64,000 bases of DNA from an uncultured Clostridia bacterium (GTDB taxonomy: Bacteria; Bacillota; Clostridia; TANB77; CAG-508): contig CAKPRQ010000009.1 in the NCBI GenBank assembly GCA_934182605.1, positions 1-64,000 of the forward strand, written 5' to 3'. Shown here piece by piece: positions 1 to 9,200 of this stretch. The translations under genes and the position numbers were made by a program. Positions within the stretch are counted from its first letter, which is position 1; every line of letters begins with the position of its first letter. Under the pieces are notes generated by a model, which was given only the letters and a program-made list of their open reading frames with translations, ran no database searches and was not told the origin of the DNA.

Positions 1-136
1 TTAAAGACTGAAAGCCTTTTGTATCAAAGGTTATCAGTCTTTTACTATTTTACAACTGTCAAATTTGAGATTATATATCAATTTTTCAAATATTACAAGT
101 GATTTTGAAAATTTATTAAAAATGTAGTTACTATAT

Positions 137-405
137 GTTACAGTTCAGTAACTACTATATAATGGTATGGTACATAAATCACTTGAAAATACTAGTCTAA
201 AATTAAAAATCTCGACTTGTAAAAGAATATAGAAATTCTAAAGCTTAATTATGGCACCCTTCCGTTAACACGAACCCTTTCCATAATTAAGCACAAGAAT
301 TTCTAATATTCTTTTACTGCACATTCATTTTTAATTTAATCCAAGTATTTTCAAGTGATTAATAAATTTCAACCATTATCTTGTAACAAATTGTAGTTAC
401 TGTAA
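137..405. repeat. Long imperfect inverted repeat, MITE-like
   Basis: Arms 177-254 and 281-360 are near-complementary over about 78 bp around a 26-nt loop (255-280). Outer arms CAGTAACTAC (146-155) and GTAGTTACTG (393-402) extend the palindrome to about 257 bp. The left edge contains GTTACAGTTCAGTA (137-150), which differs by one base from the 14-bp terminal repeat of the element at 52453-52602. No ORF lies inside. The likeliest reading is a non-autonomous mobile element or decayed MITE; a long structured RNA is the alternative. Confidence 0.6.
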
Positions 406-412
406 ATAGAAA

Positions 413-445
413 AAAATAAGGTAGACTTATAATCCACCTTATTTT
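413..445 (-). terminator. Probable terminator downstream of the leftward surface-gene operon
   Basis: The arms AAAATAAGGT and ACCTTATTTT pair. On the minus strand the hairpin is followed by a run of T residues, as expected for an intrinsic terminator of leftward transcription. It would end read-through from the gene stopping at 776 or any RNA made from the orphan leader block at 531-610. Confidence 0.6.
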
Positions 446-530
446 ATCTTATTCATTATTTACCAATATCATTCTGAATGAGTATGTATAGTTAGCATTT
501 GAACAATGGTCTTGGTATACCATACACATT

Positions 531-750
531 TTTCCGACAAAAAATTACGGAATTAGACACCTTGGGCTTAAAAAGAGGGAATATGTTTTTTGGATTACAT
601 TTTAAAATCATTATATGATTATTCTGTTTTTCAGTTTTTTACACCTCTTATTCTGTTTTCATATTATATTTAACCAAAATTGCTTACGCATAAAACGAAT
701 TTGAGTATTTGTCACAGAGTAAATTTGAGACAAATACTCTTTTATGTAAA
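531..750 (-). repeat. Orphan copy (R1) of the leader/intergenic repeat
   Basis: Positions 531-610 are nearly identical to 10784-10860 and 17941-18015. The shared core is TTTCCGACAAAAAATTACGG, followed by a conserved stretch ending in AATATGTTTTT. A second shared part, TGCTTACGCA plus a hairpin, lies at 681-750. In the other two copies the block sits roughly 95-110 nt upstream of a giant dockerin gene. Here no gene follows, only the terminator at 413-445. It may be the remnant of a deleted paralogue or a stand-alone small RNA locus. Confidence 0.6.
703..739. terminator. Conserved 3' hairpin after the gene ending at 776
   Basis: The stem GAGTATTTGTC/GACAAATACTC is followed by TTTTATGT on the plus strand. 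The corresponding hairpin after the gene ending at 11002 (10943-10981) has a different stem sequence but keeps its pairing and position, so the structure appears to be what is conserved. The T-run is on the plus strand, so its action as a terminator of the leftward gene is uncertain. Confidence 0.45.
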
Positions 751-775
751 TTATTTAAGCTCAAACTTAATTTTT

Positions 776-3700
776 TTATTTATTTTTTCTCCTTACTATA
801 ATTATTACTACAGAGATTACTGTTAGTATAAGTATATATATACCATATTGCACATATTGATTTATACCAAATGGTGGTAATATTCTAACTACTTCTGCAG
901 TATCACTATCATTTTCATCTGTTTTTTTAGGTACTAAATTTCCAACAGAACTATCTTTATCCCTTCTTCCATTTATACTATATGTCTCGATTATTTCTAC
1001 AAAGTTATTATATTCTAAAGCATTCTTAAAATTAAAGTCTTCCTCTGCTAATGATTTTTTTAAATTTACATATAGACTTATTGAAGAATTACCCTGTTTG
1101 TCTCTTGTTTCAATACTTTCATATGGATATAATTCTACATTACTTGTACTTGTCGTGTTTATGCAAAAATAATTTTTCAATTCCTTTTTATTGTCTTCTA
1201 AAATATTATAATCTTCCATATCGTGTATTTGTGACCATATTATGTACTGATCTAAGTATTCTTCTTGTGTTAATTCTAAGTTATTATAAATATCTCTATT
1301 TAAAATAGCCTTATTATTCTCCAACAAATTAAAACCTAAATTATTTGTGTGTATATCATTTCTATTATTTTCACCTTCTACAAATATAAGATTGTCATAA
1401 TAATCATAAATATTATTAACATTAGTTGTTATAGTCTTATTTAATATTTCATCAAGTTCTTCTTCACTTAATTCTATATTTTCCTTTATTAATCTGCTAT
1501 AAATAGTTCTTTTAACATCGTATGGATAATATTTTAAATATGAATTTAAATTGTCTACTTCTCCAGTATTACTAATGTTTATTTTATATTCTATTTCTAT
1601 ATTTGAACCATGCATTATTTCTTTATCCATATATATATTATAACTTTCATTTATGAATTCTTGTACATTTTTATTTTTGCCATTTTTCAAATTTACTATT
1701 TCACTATTATTTGATAATGTTACCTTTATATTACTTACCTCTTTTGTCACTTCTAAAGAACTTTCTGGAATTTTTTGCAATCCTAAATTAATATGTATAA
1801 CATTCATATTACTATCAAAGTTTATAGATACTGAATATGATTCGGCAGACATTTTAAATTTATCAGCTATTATTTTTAAATACTCCTTCTTTTGCTCATT
1901 ATCTTCCATTTTCATAATATCTTCTATTTCCAAAATTTTAGCCGTTTCCGCATTTATAATTTGTGTTTGTAACATAACGTCCGTTCTTCCATATATCGTT
2001 CCATTTATAGTACTTTTATTTTCTATGAAATCTGTGCTACTATTATACGTATTTTCAAAAATATTTTTTTCTAATATGTCACTTGCTATTCTATTATAAA
2101 CCTTTATTACACTTAAAGTATTGTTTAAAGTACCATAAAATATTACAGAATTTTTATTAGAAAATGAAGTTACATCGTATTTTCCCGGATCAACATTATC
2201 ACTTGCAACTACTATTACTGTTATATCATTTAACAAAGCCTTTTCTAATATAGGGGTAAAATTAAATAATTCTTTATCTACTAACAATACTAATATTTTT
2301 GCATTTTTTGTCCCATTTATCAAATCGTTAACTGCAGTATTTATGGCTTCAACATCTTGATCTATTACTGTATTTTCTATTTCAAAATCTCCATAAGTAG
2401 ATTGTAATTTATTCTGTAATCTATTTACATATAGCTGATAATCTGAGTTAGTACTTAATATTTTTATTTCTGCAGAATCTATTAAGTTTAGGTTACTTAA
2501 ATCTGTAAGTTCTAAATTTTGATTATAGAAGCCCTTAAATTCCGTACTTTTATAATCATGTCCATTATATATTATTCCATCGTCAGTACTATTTAACTGT
2601 TCTTCATCTCCATACAAAAATCTTACTTTATATTTACCACTCTCTATTAAATTTACGAATCTATACTGGCCATTTTCTATAAAAGCCTCTGTATCTAACA
2701 ATGATTCCGGTGCTTCTTGTGGACCAGTCCTCCTTTTAATTTTTATTAAAGTGACTTCACCATTTTCATATTGCATACCAAAATTCTTTTTTATATTTTC
2801 ATTAAATGCTTCTACATATTTTTCATAATTATTTGAAAATTTTACTTCTTCATAAGCATCTAAATCTGGGTTATACTCTAATCTAATTAATTCTACCAGT
2901 ACATTATTTATATAATTTTCATCCGGATCTAATTTCGAGTTTCCTACCCATTGATTATTTGACATTTTTTCAGTTCGTAAATCTTCAAATACATATCCAG
3001 ATATTTCCTTCCCATTACTTGAATTTACTGTAACTCTTAATAATGGTGCACCTTCAGTATCATCCTCATATGTTTGGAATAAATTTAAATCACCTGAGTT
3101 ATTATCTATGTTTCCTGGGTTAGAATCTATATCTACTCTTGAACCACCTACTTCATTTAAATTCATTTGATATGCATTTTTTTCCACATAATCTAAGGCC
3201 CTATATGAATTTATTTCAGAAACATTTTTTTTACCATTTGTTGCATTATCTAATATAATATAATTTCCATATTTATATTCAGTATCCGTATCAATATTTA
3301 TTTCTTTTCTATTAACTTTATAATATACATATACTGTAATTTCTTCGTTTGGCATTATTAAAATGTCATTTAATGACTCTGTATACATTTTGTTTAGTTC
3401 TGTATTATTACCATCCCCAAATTTTGAAATACTCTTCCACTCTACTTGTTTAATTATCTCATTGTCTCTCATAACATATGATGGATACTTCATAAATTTC
3501 ATTGCAGCATCTGCATATAAATTATCTTGTAAGTAATAATTTTTTACATTATTATCATTATCAACAGGATACATAAATTCCTTATCATAATAATTAGATA
3601 GTTCTGTAATATATCCACTTATTAAAGGCGAATTATTTCTAATAGTATATTCATATAAAACATAGAGTTGTAATTCATTTTCTTCAGTAGAATAATTATT

Positions 3701-6229
3701 TTCTGTAAAATCGTGTCTCCAGTTATATTCTTCGTTTGTAATATTTTGTATATATTGTTTATTTACATATTCATCAGTTCTTAAATTTACGTCCACATCT
3801 AAGTCTCTTCTATCTCCAAATCCCATGTTTTGATCTGAAAAATCTTCATTTAACGTAAAAGTTGTACTTACAATATCAGCCTTCACTTGAAAATCAGCAG
3901 CTGTCCTTTCTACAAGTCCTAAATTTATATTTTTTAAATATTCTTGTACCTTCATAAAAGAACCTGCTTCATATAAATATTTTAAATCTTCATTTTTATC
4001 TATTGAAGTAATTGCACAAGCTCCATTATCACCTATACCTATAACAAAAAATTTATCCCCACCTTCTAGAATACTATACTTAGTTTGAAGTGGTAATAAA
4101 ACTCCACATTCCTTACTTACTACACTCTCATTAAACTCTTGTACAGTTGCTGTTTGGTAATACGGATTCATATTGTTTTGGTATGTATATTTTATATCAG
4201 TTGTTTTAGAGCCATCTTTTCCTATTGCTTTATCTGTGGCTATCTCATAAAATTTCTGATTAAACTCTTTTCTTTCTGCTACATTTTCACTAGCATGTGA
4301 ACTATTTAAATATTTTTCAGGATTATTAGTAAAATCAGATAAAGAGCCTTTTCCTGAACTTGTATATAATTCTTTTGTAGCTTTATATTTCATCCAATCA
4401 TATTCAAATTGAACATAATATTTAGGACCTATTTGAACATATTTAAATAAATATTGCCCGTTATTATCTGTTACCGCCGTACTAATTAACTTTCCACTAT
4501 CATTATATAATTTTACACTTACTCCAGGTTTAACTTCTTCTCCAGAATTTTTTATCCCGTTAACTTTCCCCTGAGATTCCAATACTTCTGTGCCATCAAT
4601 CCAAACTGTTCCGCCAATATCCATTGTTAATGGAATACAGTAATCAGTATATTTATATCCTGAGTTTTTATTTCCTACTTTTATTTTTACACTTTCTAAT
4701 TTAGAATATATTTTTGCATTTTGAATCTGATATAATGTAGCAGCATTTTTTCTTGATATTTTCTTATCTTCAACAAATGCTAGATGAGTATATGTGTATA
4801 ATGTTGGATAAGTAACCCAATTATCTTTCCAATGGCTAGTATCAACCCAAACTTGATTTCCACTCTCATCTGTTGTATAATATCCACTTGATACCCAAAT
4901 TGGTTCGTTTCTTGTAAAACCTGGTCTAGTAATTTTACTCGTCCATTTTTCATCAACTACCCAATTAATATTACTATATGTTCCTTTTAATTCTTTTACC
5001 ATTCCTTCTGCATTTAAAGTTTGTACGTCAAATTCTAATTTAGTTACTGCTTCTATAGAATTATTAGGATTTAAAAACTTAATATAAAATTCCTCATTAG
5101 GATATGGATAAATATTATCATTACTGTCACCATATTCATTAGCCACCTTCAATGCGTTTCTTATTACGTTCCCATTTTCAATAGACACATCTGTATATAC
5201 AAATTCCCAATCTGTAAGTAATTGTTCCTTGCCATCTACTAAACCATATATATTTGCACCTACTATACCACTATATAATATTATATTTCCTTCACCTATC
5301 ATTTCACTTAATCCACCATTAAGTGATTTATGAGCATCTCTAACATAATCTATAGAAAATGGTCCTACTAAAAATTCTTTTGTATCTTCATTATACGAAA
5401 CTACTCCTGCTTCTTCTGTTCCGTATTTATCAGCTAAGTTATCTACTATTATTGTGTCCAATTGATTTCTTTTTTCTATAGCTTCTTCCAACCATTTAGC
5501 TTCTTGCATTAAGTTATTCGCAATGTTATCTGCAACATAATTACTTTTATTTCCAAAATTTTCCTGTGTATCACTAACTCCTTTATATTTCCAGATAGCA
5601 CTTTGAACTTTATCAATTCTAGCTTTACTATAATCAGTTAAATTCTTACTTAATTCTCTTCCGTGTGCTAAAATCCATGCTTCACCTGGAGTCAATTTTT
5701 TTTGTACACTTGTATTATAAGTTGCAATAGTTCTACTAGTTGCTAAAATATTTCCTACATTTCCATAAGGATTTTCTACATATGGTCTCTCTTCAACATT
5801 TGAAAAAATTTGCTCACTTTCTAAAATATTTCCTATTTTATAATATCTGACTTCTTTATCACTTGGTAATAATTCTAATTCCCACTTTTCTAATGTTGCA
5901 TCTTTTTTTGCGTTTTCTTCATTTGTTTCCCTCATGTACTTTAAATATGGTATAGCATCTGTAGTTATTGCCACCAAGCTATCATTAACAATAAAATCTT
6001 CATATTTCAAATTTATAATATCTTTATTGCTATATGTTTCACTAAGAATGTCTTTTTTTCCTTTTTCTGTAATTATATATCTATCCGTTGTGTTCAAAGT
6101 TTGAATCTCTTGATATGCTTTTTGTAATGTATACTTATAATTTTGAAAGCCATATATATTTACTAATATATATATAACTACTATCACAAAACTTATAAAT
6201 ATACTAATATATATGGCTTTTTCTTTCAT
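776..6229 (-). CDS. Giant membrane-anchored surface protein with SdrD/Cna-B-like domains
   Basis: A 1,817-residue protein if translation starts at the ATG at 6229, which has GGAGG 7 nt upstream; an upstream in-frame ATG at 6286 lacks this. A transmembrane segment lies at about residues 5-27. A block with the sequence VQSAIW near residue 210 recalls the Q-x-A-x-W part of TQXA thioester domains, but I see no thioester cysteine. Two prealbumin-like SdrD-B/Cna-B-type domains lie at about 535-620 and 1070-1210. Residues about 1260-1390 have alternating hydrophobic strands (ILVLLVDKEL, ITVIVVASDN) that could form a Rossmann or vWA-like fold. The C-terminus has LPPFG, a membrane segment and the tail RRKNK, which resembles a sorting signal but is not canonical LPXTG. 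The gene starts 29 bp after the dockerin gene at 6259, so the two are probably co-transcribed. The function is probably adhesion or cell-surface scaffolding; this is inference. Confidence 0.8.
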   Translation of the reverse strand: MKEKAIYISIFISFVIVVIYILVNIYGFQNYKYTLQKAYQEIQTLNTTDRYIITEKGKKDILSETYSNKDIINLKYEDFIVNDSLVAITTDAIPYLKYMRETNEENAKKDATLEKWELELLPSDKEVRYYKIGNILESEQIFSNVEERPYVENPYGNVGNILATSRTIATYNTSVQKKLTPGEAWILAHGRELSKNLTDYSKARIDKVQSAIWKYKGVSDTQENFGNKSNYVADNIANNLMQEAKWLEEAIEKRNQLDTIIVDNLADKYGTEEAGVVSYNEDTKEFLVGPFSIDYVRDAHKSLNGGLSEMIGEGNIILYSGIVGANIYGLVDGKEQLLTDWEFVYTDVSIENGNVIRNALKVANEYGDSNDNIYPYPNEEFYIKFLNPNNSIEAVTKLEFDVQTLNAEGMVKELKGTYSNINWVVDEKWTSKITRPGFTRNEPIWVSSGYYTTDESGNQVWVDTSHWKDNWVTYPTLYTYTHLAFVEDKKISRKNAATLYQIQNAKIYSKLESVKIKVGNKNSGYKYTDYCIPLTMDIGGTVWIDGTEVLESQGKVNGIKNSGEEVKPGVSVKLYNDSGKLISTAVTDNNGQYLFKYVQIGPKYYVQFEYDWMKYKATKELYTSSGKGSLSDFTNNPEKYLNSSHASENVAERKEFNQKFYEIATDKAIGKDGSKTTDIKYTYQNNMNPYYQTATVQEFNESVVSKECGVLLPLQTKYSILEGGDKFFVIGIGDNGACAITSIDKNEDLKYLYEAGSFMKVQEYLKNINLGLVERTAADFQVKADIVSTTFTLNEDFSDQNMGFGDRRDLDVDVNLRTDEYVNKQYIQNITNEEYNWRHDFTENNYSTEENELQLYVLYEYTIRNNSPLISGYITELSNYYDKEFMYPVDNDNNVKNYYLQDNLYADAAMKFMKYPSYVMRDNEIIKQVEWKSISKFGDGNNTELNKMYTESLNDILIMPNEEITVYVYYKVNRKEINIDTDTEYKYGNYIILDNATNGKKNVSEINSYRALDYVEKNAYQMNLNEVGGSRVDIDSNPGNIDNNSGDLNLFQTYEDDTEGAPLLRVTVNSSNGKEISGYVFEDLRTEKMSNNQWVGNSKLDPDENYINNVLVELIRLEYNPDLDAYEEVKFSNNYEKYVEAFNENIKKNFGMQYENGEVTLIKIKRRTGPQEAPESLLDTEAFIENGQYRFVNLIESGKYKVRFLYGDEEQLNSTDDGIIYNGHDYKSTEFKGFYNQNLELTDLSNLNLIDSAEIKILSTNSDYQLYVNRLQNKLQSTYGDFEIENTVIDQDVEAINTAVNDLINGTKNAKILVLLVDKELFNFTPILEKALLNDITVIVVASDNVDPGKYDVTSFSNKNSVIFYGTLNNTLSVIKVYNRIASDILEKNIFENTYNSSTDFIENKSTINGTIYGRTDVMLQTQIINAETAKILEIEDIMKMEDNEQKKEYLKIIADKFKMSAESYSVSINFDSNMNVIHINLGLQKIPESSLEVTKEVSNIKVTLSNNSEIVNLKNGKNKNVQEFINESYNIYMDKEIMHGSNIEIEYKINISNTGEVDNLNSYLKYYPYDVKRTIYSRLIKENIELSEEELDEILNKTITTNVNNIYDYYDNLIFVEGENNRNDIHTNNLGFNLLENNKAILNRDIYNNLELTQEEYLDQYIIWSQIHDMEDYNILEDNKKELKNYFCINTTSTSNVELYPYESIETRDKQGNSSISLYVNLKKSLAEEDFNFKNALEYNNFVEIIETYSINGRRDKDSSVGNLVPKKTDENDSDTAEVVRILPPFGINQYVQYGIYILILTVISVVIIIVRRKNK

Positions 6230-6258
6230 ATATCCTCCTATAAAAATTTTAAATTCTA

Positions 6259-9200
6259 CTATGAAAATTGTGTAAAAATGATCCATTCAAAATTAACTGT
6301 ATAAGGATCTGTTGAAGTTCCACTTCCTCCTGTTATCATTGCTTTATTATATAAATCATAAAACCATGATGTATTAATTGACGTTTTACTTCTGCCTATA
6401 CAATACTCTATCACACCTGCATTATGATCACTTACATCCACATATTCCCAATCTAATTCTTTTGTTTCAAAAACTATAATAGCATTAGAATGATTTATAT
6501 TTTTTAATTGTAGGACCTGTTCTTTATAATTATATATATCACTACTAATTTTTGCTGTAACATAATCTCCAGGTTTAGCTATATCTCTTAAATATGATGT
6601 AGAAACTTCTACAGTAATTTTTGAACTTGCTCTCATATTTCCTGCATTATCTTCAGCTACTACATATATTTGGTGTTTCCCAAGAGGTAGTGCTTTACTT
6701 ATTACTTCATTTTCAGTAGAAATATCTCTTATACTAACACCATTATCCATAAAGAAATAGTAGTGTTTAATGCCAGATTCATTATCTGTTGTTGAATGCT
6801 TAATTCTTACTTTATTTCCTTCTAAAGTTACAGTTGGTGTAAATTCTTTAGGCAATATTTTATCAATGTTTTTTACTACATATGTAACTATAGATGATTT
6901 TGCAGTTCCTTTACTATCAAATAGTTTAGCCGAAATTATTGAGTTTTCTGTTACTTTAGCTGAATTACCAGTAATCCATTCTCCAGGTTTATTTGTGGAT
7001 AAAGGTGTAACTGTATATCTAATTTCTAATCCTGCCTTTGTTGACATATTTACAGTAACATCTGAATTTGTCCAACTTGACGTAGTAGTTTCAAATGTAA
7101 TAATAGAACCTGTACCTGATGAATATCCTGGATTATCCTCTGGTACTTGAACATCTCCTGGATTATAGTTATCGTGTTTTACATATAATACCATTCTATA
7201 TGATGTTCCTTCATCCATAAAGTCTTTATCATAAGCCCCTCTATATCCCACAGGTGCACTTTCTCCTGTTTCTGTTGCAGCTCCACCTCTATATACTATT
7301 TTTTCTTCATAAGTTTCTGAGGTTAGTTCCCAAGCATTGCCTGCTATATCAAAAATATTTTTTACACGTCTTTTTCCTGTATTTGCAATTGAAGAATTGT
7401 AATTTCCTATTGACGAACTGTTTGTCGTTACTAAATCCTCTCCCAATTCATTGGCAATCCACCTTAAAGTTGTATCCCATTGTTTTCCTGTTATTATTCC
7501 CGCTTTTGATGTTATACCTGTTTTAAAGTTATCTGTTAAATCTACTGCTTCATTATATGTTATGTTAGTTTTTACAACTTGATTTTCCTTTGTTTGTGCA
7601 TTACCATCTATATCTAAAGAAGTTTCATATCTTGCTATATAAAATCCTCCAAAGTTATTAACTGTTGTATCTTCAGTAAATCCGAAATTTTCTAATACTG
7701 ATGATATCTCACTCGGACCAACTTCATCATGTTTTAAGTATACATCTAACCAAGTTTCATATTTTACATTGTTTCCATCTACTGGTACCCATACAAATTC
7801 GTTTCCATCCTTATCTACTATAACCAATCCTTTATCCCAATCGACTGCTGAAGTAGTTCCATCGCCCCATTTTGCACTTGCAGTATCTAATGGTTCATAT
7901 CCTGCTGGTATTATTGGATTATTATACGTTGCTTTTCCACCATCTATTGTTCTATTAAAATCACCTTCTACATTTGCATCACCTTCACTTAAGAACAATA
8001 CTGGTCTGAAGCCACCTTCATTTCTAGCATCTCCTTCATCAACAAATCCTCTATATAATATACCAGATGAATTTTTCAATGTTGTACCTACTCCTTGCCA
8101 ATAATAATCGGCCCCTCTTGCATTATTTCCTGTTACTCCATTATGTATAACGTGTTCTGTTGTATACTCCCATACATTACCATAGAAATCATAAGCATTC
8201 TTTATCTTAAATTTTTCAACAAGACCTGTTGCTAAAAGAATTTCTTGATTAACTTCTTTAGTTATGTTTTCTCCATATTTATACGGACCTCTTACCTCTC
8301 CCGAACCGAAACCAGGGCCTTCTGCATATCTACCAGTAAATTTGAATGTATTAGTAGAGACATTACCATCATTTTTGCCAGTAGAAATAATATAATCCAT
8401 TCCATATTCTTGAGCAACCCACGCAGATAATAAATCCCAATGGACACCTGTAGGCAATCCACTTATAACGTAAGGATTTCTATACATAGATTCTGCCATT
8501 CCTCTTGCCTCATTATATGTTACCATATTAACAGTTTCTAATCCTTTTTGTACTGCTAAAACTCCATCTTTACGCCCTGCTTCATATCTTGCTATATAAA
8601 ATCCTTGATATTCCTCTATTTGTTCTATAATTTCAGTTTTATAATTATATCCATATTTTCCAGTTTCATCTTCTTTTTCAGATTCGATACCTAAAGGTAT
8701 ATCATCTCCTAAAATTTTAAGTTCACCTTCATTAACAGTATAAATCTCTCTATTATTTTGCATTAAATTATCTATTGCATCTACTCCACTAGTTCCTTCT
8801 TCACAAGGCACTGGTACCCATATAAATTGGTTTCCAACTCTGTCTTCTATTACTAAACCATTATCCCATCCACTTGGCAAATATGGTCCCCAACTAGCAT
8901 CATCTGTCTCTACAGCTTTAAACCCTACTGGAATTACTGGATTATTATACGATTTATCTGCACCTTGTATTGTAACATTACCTGGTCCTTCATTAAAATT
9001 TCCTATACCTAATTCAGTATCTGAAATTTCTACATCTTTTAAATATAATGTATTTGATCTTCTTACGTTACCTGCTTTATCGACTGCATCTACAATAAAT
9101 CCAATAATAGGATTTTCTCCTTCATCTGCTGCTAAATTTCCATTATATTCTTGATAATTTTCTTTTACTTGACTACTATTTCCAACTTTAATTGAACCAT

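Larger units (their letters stand above)
1..775. other. Gene-free left flank rich in repeats
   Basis: No convincing gene is visible in this stretch. It holds a large imperfect inverted repeat (146-402), a terminator-like hairpin (413-445), an orphan copy of the leader block found upstream of the giant dockerin genes (about 531-610), and a hairpin (703-739) just past the stop of the gene ending at 776. A short inverted repeat also appears near 1-45. The right half has the same layout as the intergenic regions 10693-11001 and 17848-18228, except that no gene follows on the left. Confidence 0.7.
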
